Positions 24,140 to 34,000 of a stretch of 64,000 nt of DNA are shown here, one piece after another. Each line of letters starts with the position of its first letter. Position 1 is the stretch's first letter. The notes beneath the pieces were generated by a model. The model worked only from the letters and a program-made list of their open reading frames with translations, had not been told where the DNA came from and did no database searches. The position numbers were made by a program, and so were the translations under genes. The stretch comes from Symbiodinium natans (Eukaryota > Sar > Dinophyceae > Suessiales > Symbiodiniaceae): the NCBI GenBank assembly GCA_905221605.1, contig CAJNDS010000211.1:60001-124000 (forward strand). The letters run 5' to 3'.

Positions 24140-25640
24140 CCTTTGCTTGGACTAGCATCCATGTTATGCATGTTCAAGCCACGTGTAACCGGGTTCATTT
24201 GCATCCAAGTTACTGGGTACCAGCCAGCCCCGAGCTTCACCTGGCAGGAACACTCTGTCTGCTTTCTCCTGCACCGCCTGTGCTTCCTACAACTCCAGGC
24301 CTGCGTCCCTCTCGTTGCCAGCAGTGGCACTTTGCTTGTGGACACGACATCCACGGCTAAGGTTCTGGCTTCTGATTCAGAAACCTAAGTATGCTCGATC
24401 TCCCTGTCACAAACCGACATGGGCACGTGTCGTCACCCGGCAACGCGTTGATGCAAACAAGGCGCAGGGAAAGGCCACCTGAGCCATCAGTGCGCAAGAA
24501 CGAGCGGGCTCAGTGCTCAAGCTGCATTCAGAATGTCCCATGCTGTCGTGCCCACGTGCCATTCTGCACCAGCATAATGCGGAGGCGCACCTGCCAAAGA
24601 TATTCCACTTGAGATTGCTTGCGCAGCCCTGCTCAAACAAACAAACACAACTGTTATCTAGCAGTAAGCTCGGTAGGCCTCGTTTTCGACCCACTTGAGC
24701 TGGAGAGCCAGCCTTCGCAACGAAAGACGAAAGATTGAAAACCCTGGAGAGAAGCGAGGCTTGCCAGCTCGCTTGTGCAATAACCAACGCGCTTATTTCA
24801 GTGAATATTTCAGTTTATTTGCGTTTCTGTCAGGAAATCTGAGCTTATTCCAGGTTATTCCGAAACCTGTGCAAGCCAAGCACATCCAGCACATCTCTCT
24901 AAGCCAGCGTCGACTGGGTCCGACCATCCGGCTTCTCCAGGTCAAAGAATATCGGTTCCTGACCATCGACATGGGAACATCCGCAGGAACGAGTCTACAA
25001 GTGCAGGCACCCCTGCAGATGGTGCGAGAGATGGCGACACGACCATGATAGACTCGTACCAGACCCCGCAAGAATGTCCGAGTTCGGCGCGCTGGCGCGG
25101 CAGATGACATCAAGGCTTCGGTAGGGGGCAGGCACCTGGGCCTCCTCCCGGAAGCCTTTCGGGAAGACAATTGGATACATCATGATACATCCTGTAGATC
25201 CTCTCAAAAAGATATGGGAGATACCTCTGGAATCTTCGGGAATCGCGGAGCTGACATCTAAGATGTGGACAGATATGCCGCATCAAAACCCGTCCAGGAA
25301 CTCCTGCTCAGCGCAAGAAAACGAGAAGCGCATAGCACGGCTTGCGATGAGATGTCCTGCTTCTTTCATCTGCTTCATGGCTTTCATTCTGGCAATCTCA
25401 ACCTGCAGCCAGGGGGCCAAGATTTCAGGTGTCTACACAGTTCCATCAGATGCCTGAACCTACCTTGCAGAGCAACGGCAACGACTCAGGCAGCCTTGGA
25501 CAAGAGCTGCTTTGCCACAGCCGGGTTTGGCAGCGGCAGTGGCACCCCTTTCAAATCGATGACTGAATGCTTTCGGACCTTGGGTGCACTCGGAACAGCG
25601 TTGCTGCATCCCAGCGATGCAAGTCCGGCTCAAGGGACCG
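24140..25640. other. Coding-like on both strands, unresolved
   Basis: At 24840-25046 the plus strand reads RLLQVKEYRFLTIDMGTS with a stop. At 25140-25000 the minus strand reads FPKGFREEAQVPAPYRSL. I could not decide which strand, if either, is used. Confidence 0.2.
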
Positions 25641-25649
25641 CTGGGATGG

Positions 25650-25924
25650 GCTGACAAGATGGTGTAACATAAAAGGCGAGCGCGTGTCACGCGCTCTGAT
25701 TGCAGGGCGGGAAAACAACGTTCTTCAGCAAGCTCTGGCACTCCGATTTGCTCTCTCCGTCGCTTTTTGCAATAGTGGTTGACCAGCAAAAGTAGGAACA
25801 AAATGCCCGAAGAACAGACAAGACTGAAGAGTATTTCGTCAGTGTTGGCCCGAGGCACCGATGAAAGAGTGCCAAGAATGCGTTTGAGCTCACAGCGGCC
25901 ATGCCCATCACCTGTCCGGAACAA
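25650..25924 (-). CDS. Candidate single-pass membrane protein exon
   Basis: The minus-strand frame has a hydrophobic segment (FSLVCSSGILFLLLLVNHY) followed by CKKRRRE, the usual positive flank of a membrane anchor. A second frame over the same DNA (FLALFHRCLGPTLTKYSS) is also open. Function unknown. Confidence 0.35.
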
Positions 25925-25959
25925 GGGTACAAACTCACCTATGCTTGTGATGAGATCTC

Positions 25960-27000
25960 ACCCAAACCTGCCTTTATAGTTGAGGACGGTGAGGCAATTC
26001 GATGAAAGGTCCTGGGTGCGTTCCCAAAGCATCCCCCTACAGCCTTCCAGCAAGCTAAGCCCCGGGCGAAGTCAGGAAGCGCTAGGCTAAAGCACTTTGC
26101 CCAAAGCTCACCTCGAAGTCTCGACTCGCAACAAATGCACCAACGCGCACCCCTCCACCCCCCGTGCCAAGCCTGCAATGATGGTTCTGCGAGACTCTTT
26201 GCAGGCACTTTCAATCACCGCGAGGGAACGACCTTCCAGCGCTTTCCGCAGACATGCTCAGAGATCTCAGAGTACAGAGTACTCCATCATGCAACCTCAG
26301 CATCCTCAACCCAGGCAACCGAGATGCACTACACACAAATATCATGCAATCCCAAGTGGCTGCTGAGACAGGGTAGCAAAGCGCATTGTAGTAGCTCGAC
26401 CACACTGCACAAGTTCTGCCGCGCAGGTGGCATGGCAAGGCATAGAGCGCGCGAGAGGAATGGGACACTTAATGACACTGATCATGCATTCAGTGACGAG
26501 TCAGAGAAAACACGGTACGTGACATTCTAGGGTTGTCAAGCCACGTCTTCGTCTTGTCTGTCTAGCAATGCTCGGATATAGGCGAAAGACATTCATTGGC
26601 CATTCTTAAACACATCTCGACATACCAAATGGCTGCAAATAACCGCATCTCTCAAGCATCAACAGGCGCAGGAGCCTCGCAACTCTCAAAATGTGCTCGG
26701 ATTTCAAGTCTCATGAGCTTTCATGATCACTGTGCCCAAGGTGAGCACCGCTAAAGCTTCAAAGAGGTCCTTCACAGCGCATGCCGCGAAAGACTCGTGC
26801 AAAAAGCAAACTACTCAGGAAGACTTGAACAATCGTCCTTGGGCAATGGGAATTCAAACGCCAGCCCGGGATACTGCAACCTCAACTGCCATGGAGGTGA
26901 AGCACCTATGCTGTCTGAGGAACCACCGGGACCCCTGCAGGTAGAAGGGCTCAGGCTCTTGTCTGAAGTCGCCTATCCTGGGCTACTCGAACTCGGCAAC
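25960..27000. other. No firm gene
   Basis: A 131-codon plus-strand frame (26135-26530) and several short minus-strand frames are open, without clear borders. Confidence 0.25.
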
Positions 27001-27019
27001 AGACAGACAAACTGACACC

Positions 27020-27065
27020 AACGCCCACACACACCCACCCACCCACCCACCCACCCACCCACCCA

Positions 27066-27102
<37 letters not shown>

Positions 27103-27192
27103 GCACACCTGCACACCCACACCCCCACACACACAACCAACCAACACACACACACACACGTCACAGACATGTCACACACACACACACATGTC
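27020..27192. repeat. (CACC)n, (GCAC)n and (CA)n compound microsatellite
   Basis: Successive CACC, CACG and CA arrays. Confidence 0.97.
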
Positions 27193-27507
27193 ACACGATT
27201 GCATGATGAAGGCTAATCGGAGAAGCATGTCAAATTGGTAGCCAGCACGAGGTAGACGAGATGTCACCATATCACTGCATGTCCCAGATTCATGTGACGC
27301 CCAATAGACATCAGCGTACACTCACTTTGCTAGAAGTGACGTGAGGCTAGCTGCAGTCGACAATTCACAGGTAAGCCTGCATCTTGCTTGTACAACATCG
27401 CGAAATTCTGTGATCCCATCCATCCTCATGGTATGACTCCGCTGAGTCAGGTGACCACCAGGACCCCGCCTCCCCTGTTCCCTGGTCGACCGACATGGTT
27501 CTCACCC

Positions 27508-27622
27508 AGACGCACGCACACGCACGCACAAGCACACGCCCGCACACGCCCGCACACGCACGCACACGCACGCACACGCACGCACACGCACGCACACGCA
27601 CAGGCACGCACACGCACAGACA
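27508..27622. repeat. (CGCACA)n minisatellite
   Basis: A CGCACA/CGCCCG hexamer array. Confidence 0.95.
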
Positions 27623-28084
27623 AGTTTGAAGCTGAACTCGTGGACTGGGGGTTGCCACACGATTCGCCAATGTTCAGGCTTTCGCACGACACGAACACCA
27701 ATGAAAACAAAAAGAGTGGATGAAGTGATGGAGGGACACTACCCCCACCTCGCCAGTGCCACTCTGGCTTAGGCAATAGATAGAGGTTCGCTGGACAGGG
27801 TTTCCTGCCCCATGACCTTGTTCCAGCATCCTTAGAGCTGACGACCGAAGGAACCGGCCAACTCCCGAGAAGAAATGGGCAGTTTTGATGGGATTCATCG
27901 TGAAAACGCACAGCGACGGTGCTGACAGTCATGCACAGCGTGCGCTATGAATGATGTCAGACGTCAGACACACAGTGTACCACAAGAAACTCTCGTGCCC
28001 CTGCTGAACTCAGCGGAACTCGGCAACTTGCTGCTAGAAGGCCAATTCTCATAAGCAAGGAACAGCGGATGCACACCCACGAAA

Positions 28085-28123
28085 ACACACCCACAAAAAC
28101 AAACACACACACACACACACAGA

Positions 28124-28188
<65 letters not shown>
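28085..28188. repeat. (AC)n microsatellite
   Basis: A nearly pure AC array interrupted by AGAG. It creates artificial Cys-Val frames. Confidence 0.97.
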
Positions 28189-28189
<1 letters not shown>

Positions 28190-28240
28190 CAAGTGTCTTG
28201 AAAAGGCCAGGAGCCACGTGGGGCCGAACATCTGGTACAC

Positions 28241-28536
28241 CTGGCCAAAAACTTCAAAAAAGAATAACAAGCTACCCGAAGTGTCCCACCTCCCGAAGGC
28301 TCGGTGCAGCCATCCCTGCCGCTGCAAACTCGCGCCCCCCGTAGACCAGGCTGGGAAGTAAGCTGGCCTCTGCCGCAGAACCCATCGGATATCGGGCTAA
28401 GACCGAGTGGGCCCTCTGCCTCAGGCACCTCTTGTGCTGCCTCGTTCTCGGACATCGCCTTCTCGGCTTTCTCGGCCTCGAAAGGAACCCAATAGCAAAG
28501 CCAAAAACAAACAGAAATCACAACACAAAAGCTCAT
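28241..28536 (-). CDS. First exons of a probable secretory or membrane protein
   Basis: The first exon (28368-28536) starts at an ATG and reads MSFCVVISVCFWLCYWVP, a strong signal peptide or signal anchor, then an acidic stretch (EKAEKAMSENEAAQEVPEAE). It ends before a GC donor. A second exon at 28241-28315 is 25 codons after CGGCAG (GWLHRAFGRWDTSGSLLFFF) and ends at CAG before GTGTAC. Phase between them does not fit directly, so a short exon may be missing or a border is off. The plus strand over 28535-28786 is also an ATG-to-stop frame. Function unknown. Confidence 0.5.
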
Positions 28537-28887
28537 GATCTCAGGCCGAGAAATGCTTTCTTGGTTTTCAGCGAAATATGCGAGGTCCAGAATGAATATG
28601 AGAGACTTTGAGAGACCCCGATTCATCATCCCCCGATCCGACAACCGAAAAGTCGCTTGTTGGGGCGAAGGGATGTTGCTTGGCCTGCAGGCGCACGGAG
28701 ATAACACGGAGGTCCTCCGTGCACACGCAGAAGTCACCACCCAGTCTGATAGCAGCTCGACACGAAAGAACGTGCGCATCAAATGAGAGATTGCACCCCG
28801 TTCTATTGGAAGGGAGTCCTGGTCAACATGAAAACCGTAAAACCGTGAGCACGATTGATCAGCAGACAGGCATGGATTGCGCAAGTT

Positions 28888-29316
28888 CTAGTTGCTGAGG
28901 AAGCAGGTATTGTAGACAATGGACAGGCATCTGACAGCCTGTCCAAAGCTGCAGCACCCGAGTCCTGCTGGTAAGCATCGAAGCACAGCTGAATCCTTGC
29001 AAAGCTTCAAATCGGCAGCATATGAAGCAACGACAGTGCACTTCGCTTCCAGCTTGTGGTCGCCAGGAAACTCAGGTGATGGCCCCCATGAGGGCAGGCG
29101 TATTGTCAGGTCCGCGTCAAAGGGACACGACCTTCCAAAGTGCTTTCTACGCAGCATCCTCGCAAACAGTACGTGGAAGCGGAAAACTAGCGAAGCACGC
29201 TGCTGACTGAAGCCGAGCAGCTCGTGAAAGCTGAACTCTGCATGGTCCAGACCTGCTCGCAAGTCTCGTGTGAGTAGAACTGTAGACCTCTTCTGCACGT
29301 CCCACGACTGCTGCAT
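28888..29316 (-). CDS. Candidate exon, unknown
   Basis: A 142-codon minus-strand frame reading LDHAEFSFHELLGFSQQR and HKLEAKCTVVASYAADLKL. It probably spans more than one exon. The plus strand is partly open. No family recognised. Confidence 0.35.
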   Translation of the reverse strand: MQQSWDVQKRSTVLLTRDLRAGLDHAEFSFHELLGFSQQRASLVFRFHVLFARMLRRKHFGRSCPFDADLTIRLPSWGPSPEFPGDHKLEAKCTVVASYAADLKLCKDSAVLRCLPAGLGCCSFGQAVRCLSIVYNTCFLSN

Positions 29317-29486
29317 GCCGGTCTAACTGCCGCCTCTGCCTCTCTGCGCAGCTACGTACATGATGCATCGACATGTCTGACAAGCAAAAACATCCAAGGA
29401 CATATCTCCTCTTCAACCCACTGATTTCCCATGAACTTATAGGGAACCCCGAATGAGCTTATGGTACCTCCTGCAGAGCAGCGGCA

Positions 29487-29970
29487 GTGTCAGCACAACT
29501 TTTAGGAAGCTCGAGTAATCAGAAGAATGACAGGGATTCAGCAACTGTTCTCACTGAGGAAAGAACTTCCCGTTTTCTGGATGATGGCCAAGGCTTCGTT
29601 GACACCCATGCCTGCGAAAACACAGGACCTCCAAACCCAACAGCTCAAGTTGACAGTTTCCAGGCTACGCTTGCCTACGTGGTTAAATGCTCGGGCTCGT
29701 GCCCAGGGAGAAGGCTCCAACACGATGTGCAGGTTCCACGCACCACGGCATCTTCCTCCAAGAACCTCCGGGGGTCAATCCGTTCCAAATATGTAAGTAG
29801 ACGATCCCCTCACAATCAATCTTGCGAGAGGATGAGGGATGAGGCACTGGCTAGCACCCAAGATCCTAAGCTTAAGTGTCTTTATGATCCAGGGCGACAG
29901 CGAATCTGAGGGAGTAGAATCAGGATGACAGAAACATGACGTTTCCCTCTTCCTGTACGGACGCGCATGT
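29487..29970. other. Coding-like on both strands, unresolved
   Basis: Two plus-strand frames are open (one reading RTSRFLDDGQGFVDTHA, the other FSLRKELPVFWMMAK), as is the minus strand. No decision is possible. Confidence 0.2.
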
Positions 29971-30160
29971 TCGGCAGTCACTGTGTAAGTTCTAAATGTC
30001 TAAAGCCCTCCCAGAACCGTTCTGAACCAGCCTGGCAGCATGGCTCTGTGGCTCTGCGAAAAGCCAGCAAGGCGGCGTTGGCATCATCAGATTCGTTCAA
30101 TACATCCACTAGTACACCCCCAAGTTCAGGGTTTGAAGCGTATGCGTTCGCAAGGTTTGA

Positions 30161-30424
30161 ATGTACGACTTCTCTCAATGCGTACAGGGTCGGGTTCTCA
30201 GACGTCTTCTGCGGACGGCTACTCCTGGACTTCCTCAAGACAGACATGAGCGCTGGAGAAGTCGAAAACCTGACATTTCGGACATCAGAGACTCTGACTC
30301 AGTTCTCTACTGCCTTGTGGCTAGCGGCTATCGGCCACCTGACAGGGAATACTTCTTTGACTCCTCGATTGCAGTGTTGGCCCTGGTCATTCTGTACATT
30401 GGCATCCGCAATCACAGGAAGTGA
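30161..30424 (+). CDS. Candidate C-terminal exon with membrane anchor
   Basis: The plus-strand frame ends with SSIAVLALVILYIGIRNHRK and a stop at the 3' end. This is a typical C-terminal transmembrane helix with a short positive tail. The upstream part reads YCLVASGYRPPDREYFFD. Another plus frame and the minus strand (GGVLVDVLNESDDANAALL at about 30120-30060) are also open upstream, so only the last part is credible. Confidence 0.4.
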   Translation: MYDFSQCVQGRVLRRLLRTATPGLPQDRHERWRSRKPDISDIRDSDSVLYCLVASGYRPPDREYFFDSSIAVLALVILYIGIRNHRK

Positions 30425-30505
30425 AACCGTTCAAAGCATCGCGGCCAGAGAAACACCTCGAGAGCGCGGCGTGTCATGTATTTGCTGGTTCTGAGGAGGG
30501 ACTGA

Positions 30506-30561
30506 GGGAATGAGGGCCCCTACATACTCCCTTAAAGGGTATATGTAGGACCCTCATTCCC
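30506..30561. repeat. Hairpin inverted repeat
   Basis: A left arm beginning GGGAATGAGGG pairs with a right arm ending CCCTCATTCCC. The arms are about 25 bp with few mismatches, around a centre of CTTAAA. It lies in the gap between a plus-strand gene end and the PARP gene end. It could be a MITE relic or an RNA 3'-end structure. Confidence 0.7.
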
Positions 30562-30789
30562 CCATTCCCACGATGAGCCCAAGGACTTCTAGGAGCAGGA
30601 CCAGCGCGCAAGAGCATCCAACCCAGCCCAAGAGTATCACCTAACGCTGCCAGGTGGACCGCAGTCACATTACGGGTGAATTTCAAGCCGTTCCGGCGAT
30701 CTCCAAGCAGTGGAAGCTTTTTTTGAGCAGAGAACTCGAGCTGGCAAGACGAGAAAGGCAACCGCTTTCGGAACCCGAGTGAGTACTAC

Positions 30790-30978
30790 CGGGGAACCGT
30801 CTTGCCTAAGCCAAGTCTGAATGGATGATGGCAGCCATGCTTCTTCATGGCGCGCGATAGGACAAGGCATGGAGGATGCAACTGCACCCGCCATGCCCAA
30901 AAGAACTTGAAGACTGTACAAGATTAGCAGCACCACCTCGTCCGTGCACCCGAAACCCCTTCGGGGATCGGGCCGCAT
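30790..30978 (-). CDS. Candidate exon with hydrophobic segment
   Basis: The frame reads VVLLILYSLQVLLGMAGAVA after a short basic start (MRPDPRRG). It lies just downstream of the PARP stop codon and could be the start of a following gene or spurious. Confidence 0.2.
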
Positions 30979-31005
30979 CTGAAATCTGGGCCGATGTGAG
31001 CCGGC

Positions 31006-34000
31006 CTAAGTGTAGCGCCGCTTGTAGAACAGGGCATACTCGACGTAGACCTGTGAGAAGACAACAACTCAAATAAGTCAGAGCTCGCCAAGGGCAGTGA
31101 AAACGATAAACAGCTACTCGGTACAGCGCCACGACTAATGAGTTTCAATCTTCTTGCTTCGCTTCTTAAGACTGCCTGCCTGGTCGGCATCAAAGATTAC
31201 AAACTCCTGTCAAAACGATTGACGCAAGGAGTAAAGATCAGAGCGAGGCAAGTCTCAAACACTCCTGTCTCGGACCGGGTGTCCTTGAAAGTGTTGCGGC
31301 ATTTCTCGCGGTCACCAAGGATGCTGTGGTATTCACCAGAGATGCAGCTGCTCTGCAACCTCAGCAGACAGCATCACACAGGACTCAGACCATGCCACCT
31401 GAGAAAGCTTTGGCGCTCACTTGTCGGCATCGGGGGTGACCTGTGCTTGCAGGACAGTGAGCTTCAGGGCATGCCCGCTCTCGGCAAATCGGGCCTCATC
31501 GTTGTACAAAACAGTTCCTGCAGCAATTCTGCCTCGGCAGCTAGGCAGCCACGAATGCTCGGGCACTGAGGCCCGAAGACCCAGAGGGCTTTTTTCGGGA
31601 CCGCGTAAATCGGAGGAAGCTTCGAGGATGAGGTCCGCCGATACCTCTCCTATGCCATGTAGGATACCGGATACCGGCTGTCGTCGATCAAATTCGTTGA
31701 AAGGAAAGAAGCTTTGGCTTCATCCAGATTGCCTCATCAGAAGTTGAGAGTTATTTCGAGCAGTCTAAGCCACCCACACACCAGCACGCAGCAAAGACCG
31801 TCATCATCAGGCTTCGCGTACTCATCAGCCTGGGACGACACAAGAAACGGGCGGAAAAGGACTGCCTGGCGGCATGTTTTGCACATTGCCTTCGTGATGG
31901 ACTCTGCAAAGTACGTCCCTCTGCCTGGGGCAGCTTTAAGTGCCGCAGAACGCACACCACTGAGGCTACAGAGAGCGAGCGGTCGAGTCTGGTACCGTAG
32001 AGCGTGCCAGTTGCCTGCAACGCACGAGACCGGAAATTCTGCAACGCCGTGGTACACTTGGCAGCGCCACCTACAAGCGAAGCTCAACGTGAGAGCGGCT
32101 TGCAAGAGTCCTGAGGCCCTCACCGACCCCGCCAAGCTGATGGTGAAGTCGCCAGCTGAAGGCAAAGAAGCTGTGCTTTCCACATGCAAAAACTGCAAAC
32201 ACGTGCAAGCACCGATACTCCCGAAAGTTCCAAAACACATCGCCAGGTGCACATCCCGAGAGGATCGATTTTGCGGCTTCTGGGCTGGTTCCGTGGAAGA
32301 GAAACCACCTCAGGGCGAGCAAAGGGAGAGCGAAGGGAGAGCAAAGGGAGACCAAAGGAACGTGAAGGGACTGGCCAGGGTCCCTGCTCATTGCAGTAGC
32401 GTCGGAGGTTCTGTCTCTTGCATAGCTTCTTGGCCTGCACTACCCGGGGTATTGCAATCCGTGTAATGCGCGGGTACCCACATGTAAGTGAACGCCTGGC
32501 TGGTCAGGACCGGTCTTGACATGAAGCTCGTCTTCTGGCCTTTCGTGTCAGCAGAATTGTATTGTTTAGGTTATTGCAATTTACACACGAATTGTTTGTA
32601 GCGCTGTAAGGCCGAGGCTGCAAGCGTGAGCGATCCTTGGCAAAACACTTGACGAAAGAAAGTCCCCAAGAGGCCCTGGAACTCTGCAGAAAATCTGCAG
32701 AACCTTGAACACCAAAATATCGCAACATACGAGCCTTATTTCCCAGCCCGAAGCTCGGAGTCTTGTGTGACAATGATGCTGAGTTCCAGGCTGGTGCCTA
32801 CGAAAATAGTACCGCTTCCTCGGTCTTCGAGATCTCTTGAGCCCCTGAACTCAGACCCTACCGTAGCCCTATCAACCTCATTGCAAATGAGCCCACCTCA
32901 AGACACTCCTGAGTGGGTTAAGAGATTGAGAGCCTCACCAGTCTTTGAAATTCTCACAGCGCGTGGCCTGTCTCATTCGGAAAACTGATCCTTTGAAGCT
33001 TCTCTCAGGCTTCCGGTGGTGGGCGCCTTGACCAGCTCATAGCCTGCTGGCACTTTGTCAATACCGGTCTTCTTTCGATCTCGCGTGTAGACCTTCTTGT
33101 AGGTCCTTCCGCGGCTATGCAGCAATTTCATGGTCATGAGCCAACACTGCTGGAGGAGAGTCAGAATCGAGCACGTCTGCCACGCTGCGGCTTCGGCCAA
33201 GGCCAACGTGCAGCGACTTTTTTCAGGAGATCTCGGGGCCCGGCTTCTGCAGTAGCTCATCCAGCTCAACAAACTGATTGCTGTCCGTGATGCTGTACTG
33301 CCTTGAGCCAAACCCACTCCACACCAAACCACGAGAACACGTGCTCTCTAAGTTCTACAAAGGCCCGGGCTTTACCCAGTCGGGCTTGTCATGAGGTCCC
33401 TCCCTGCAGATGCGCAGAGCAACTCGGGGCGCGGGGCGACTCGGGGCCATTCAGGGCTCTACTTGGAGTCTCTGAGTTCTCGTCCACAGGGGTGGAAAGG
33501 AGATGCCCCCTTCGTCACCACCCATGCCTGGACATGCAGCACCGTTGCGCAAGACCTGCCTGTGGCAAAGGCTGCTTGCGTGGCCTAGCTCAAGCTCCAC
33601 GTTGTTCGCCTGCAACGCGGACTCAGCATGTTCTCTGATGCAATACGCAATACACAGAAACGACAGCACAAAAGAAGCTTGATCGCATGTGAAAACTTCA
33701 AGTGCCCCAAAGGCCCCCCACATCCCCCCACACAAGGTGCACTCAGCCTCTGCCCATTCCACAAACTCAGGCCAGTTCACCTGGCCGTTGCCATCCTGAG
33801 TGTGAGCCCAGCATGCGCATCCCATGGCAACGCTCAAAGTAAGGCAGTCCTGGTCAAGGCTTTGCCAAACCTCACAGCTCAAGGACTGAAACTCGCAGAA
33901 CACCTCACTTCCAAACCAGTCCGGCCTCATCTTCCGAGCCTTCCAGGCCGAGAAGCGCTGAGGCGACCTTGCAGACAGACGCCAACCCACTTGGCCGATT

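Noticed and set aside
27964-28884. 306-codon minus-strand frame as a single protein
   Set aside because: Its 3' third is the (AC)n array, and a GC donor plus an acceptor inside it indicate separate exons.
31138-31569. 143-codon plus-strand ATG-to-stop frame
   Set aside because: It lies antisense to four PARP exons whose identity is certain.
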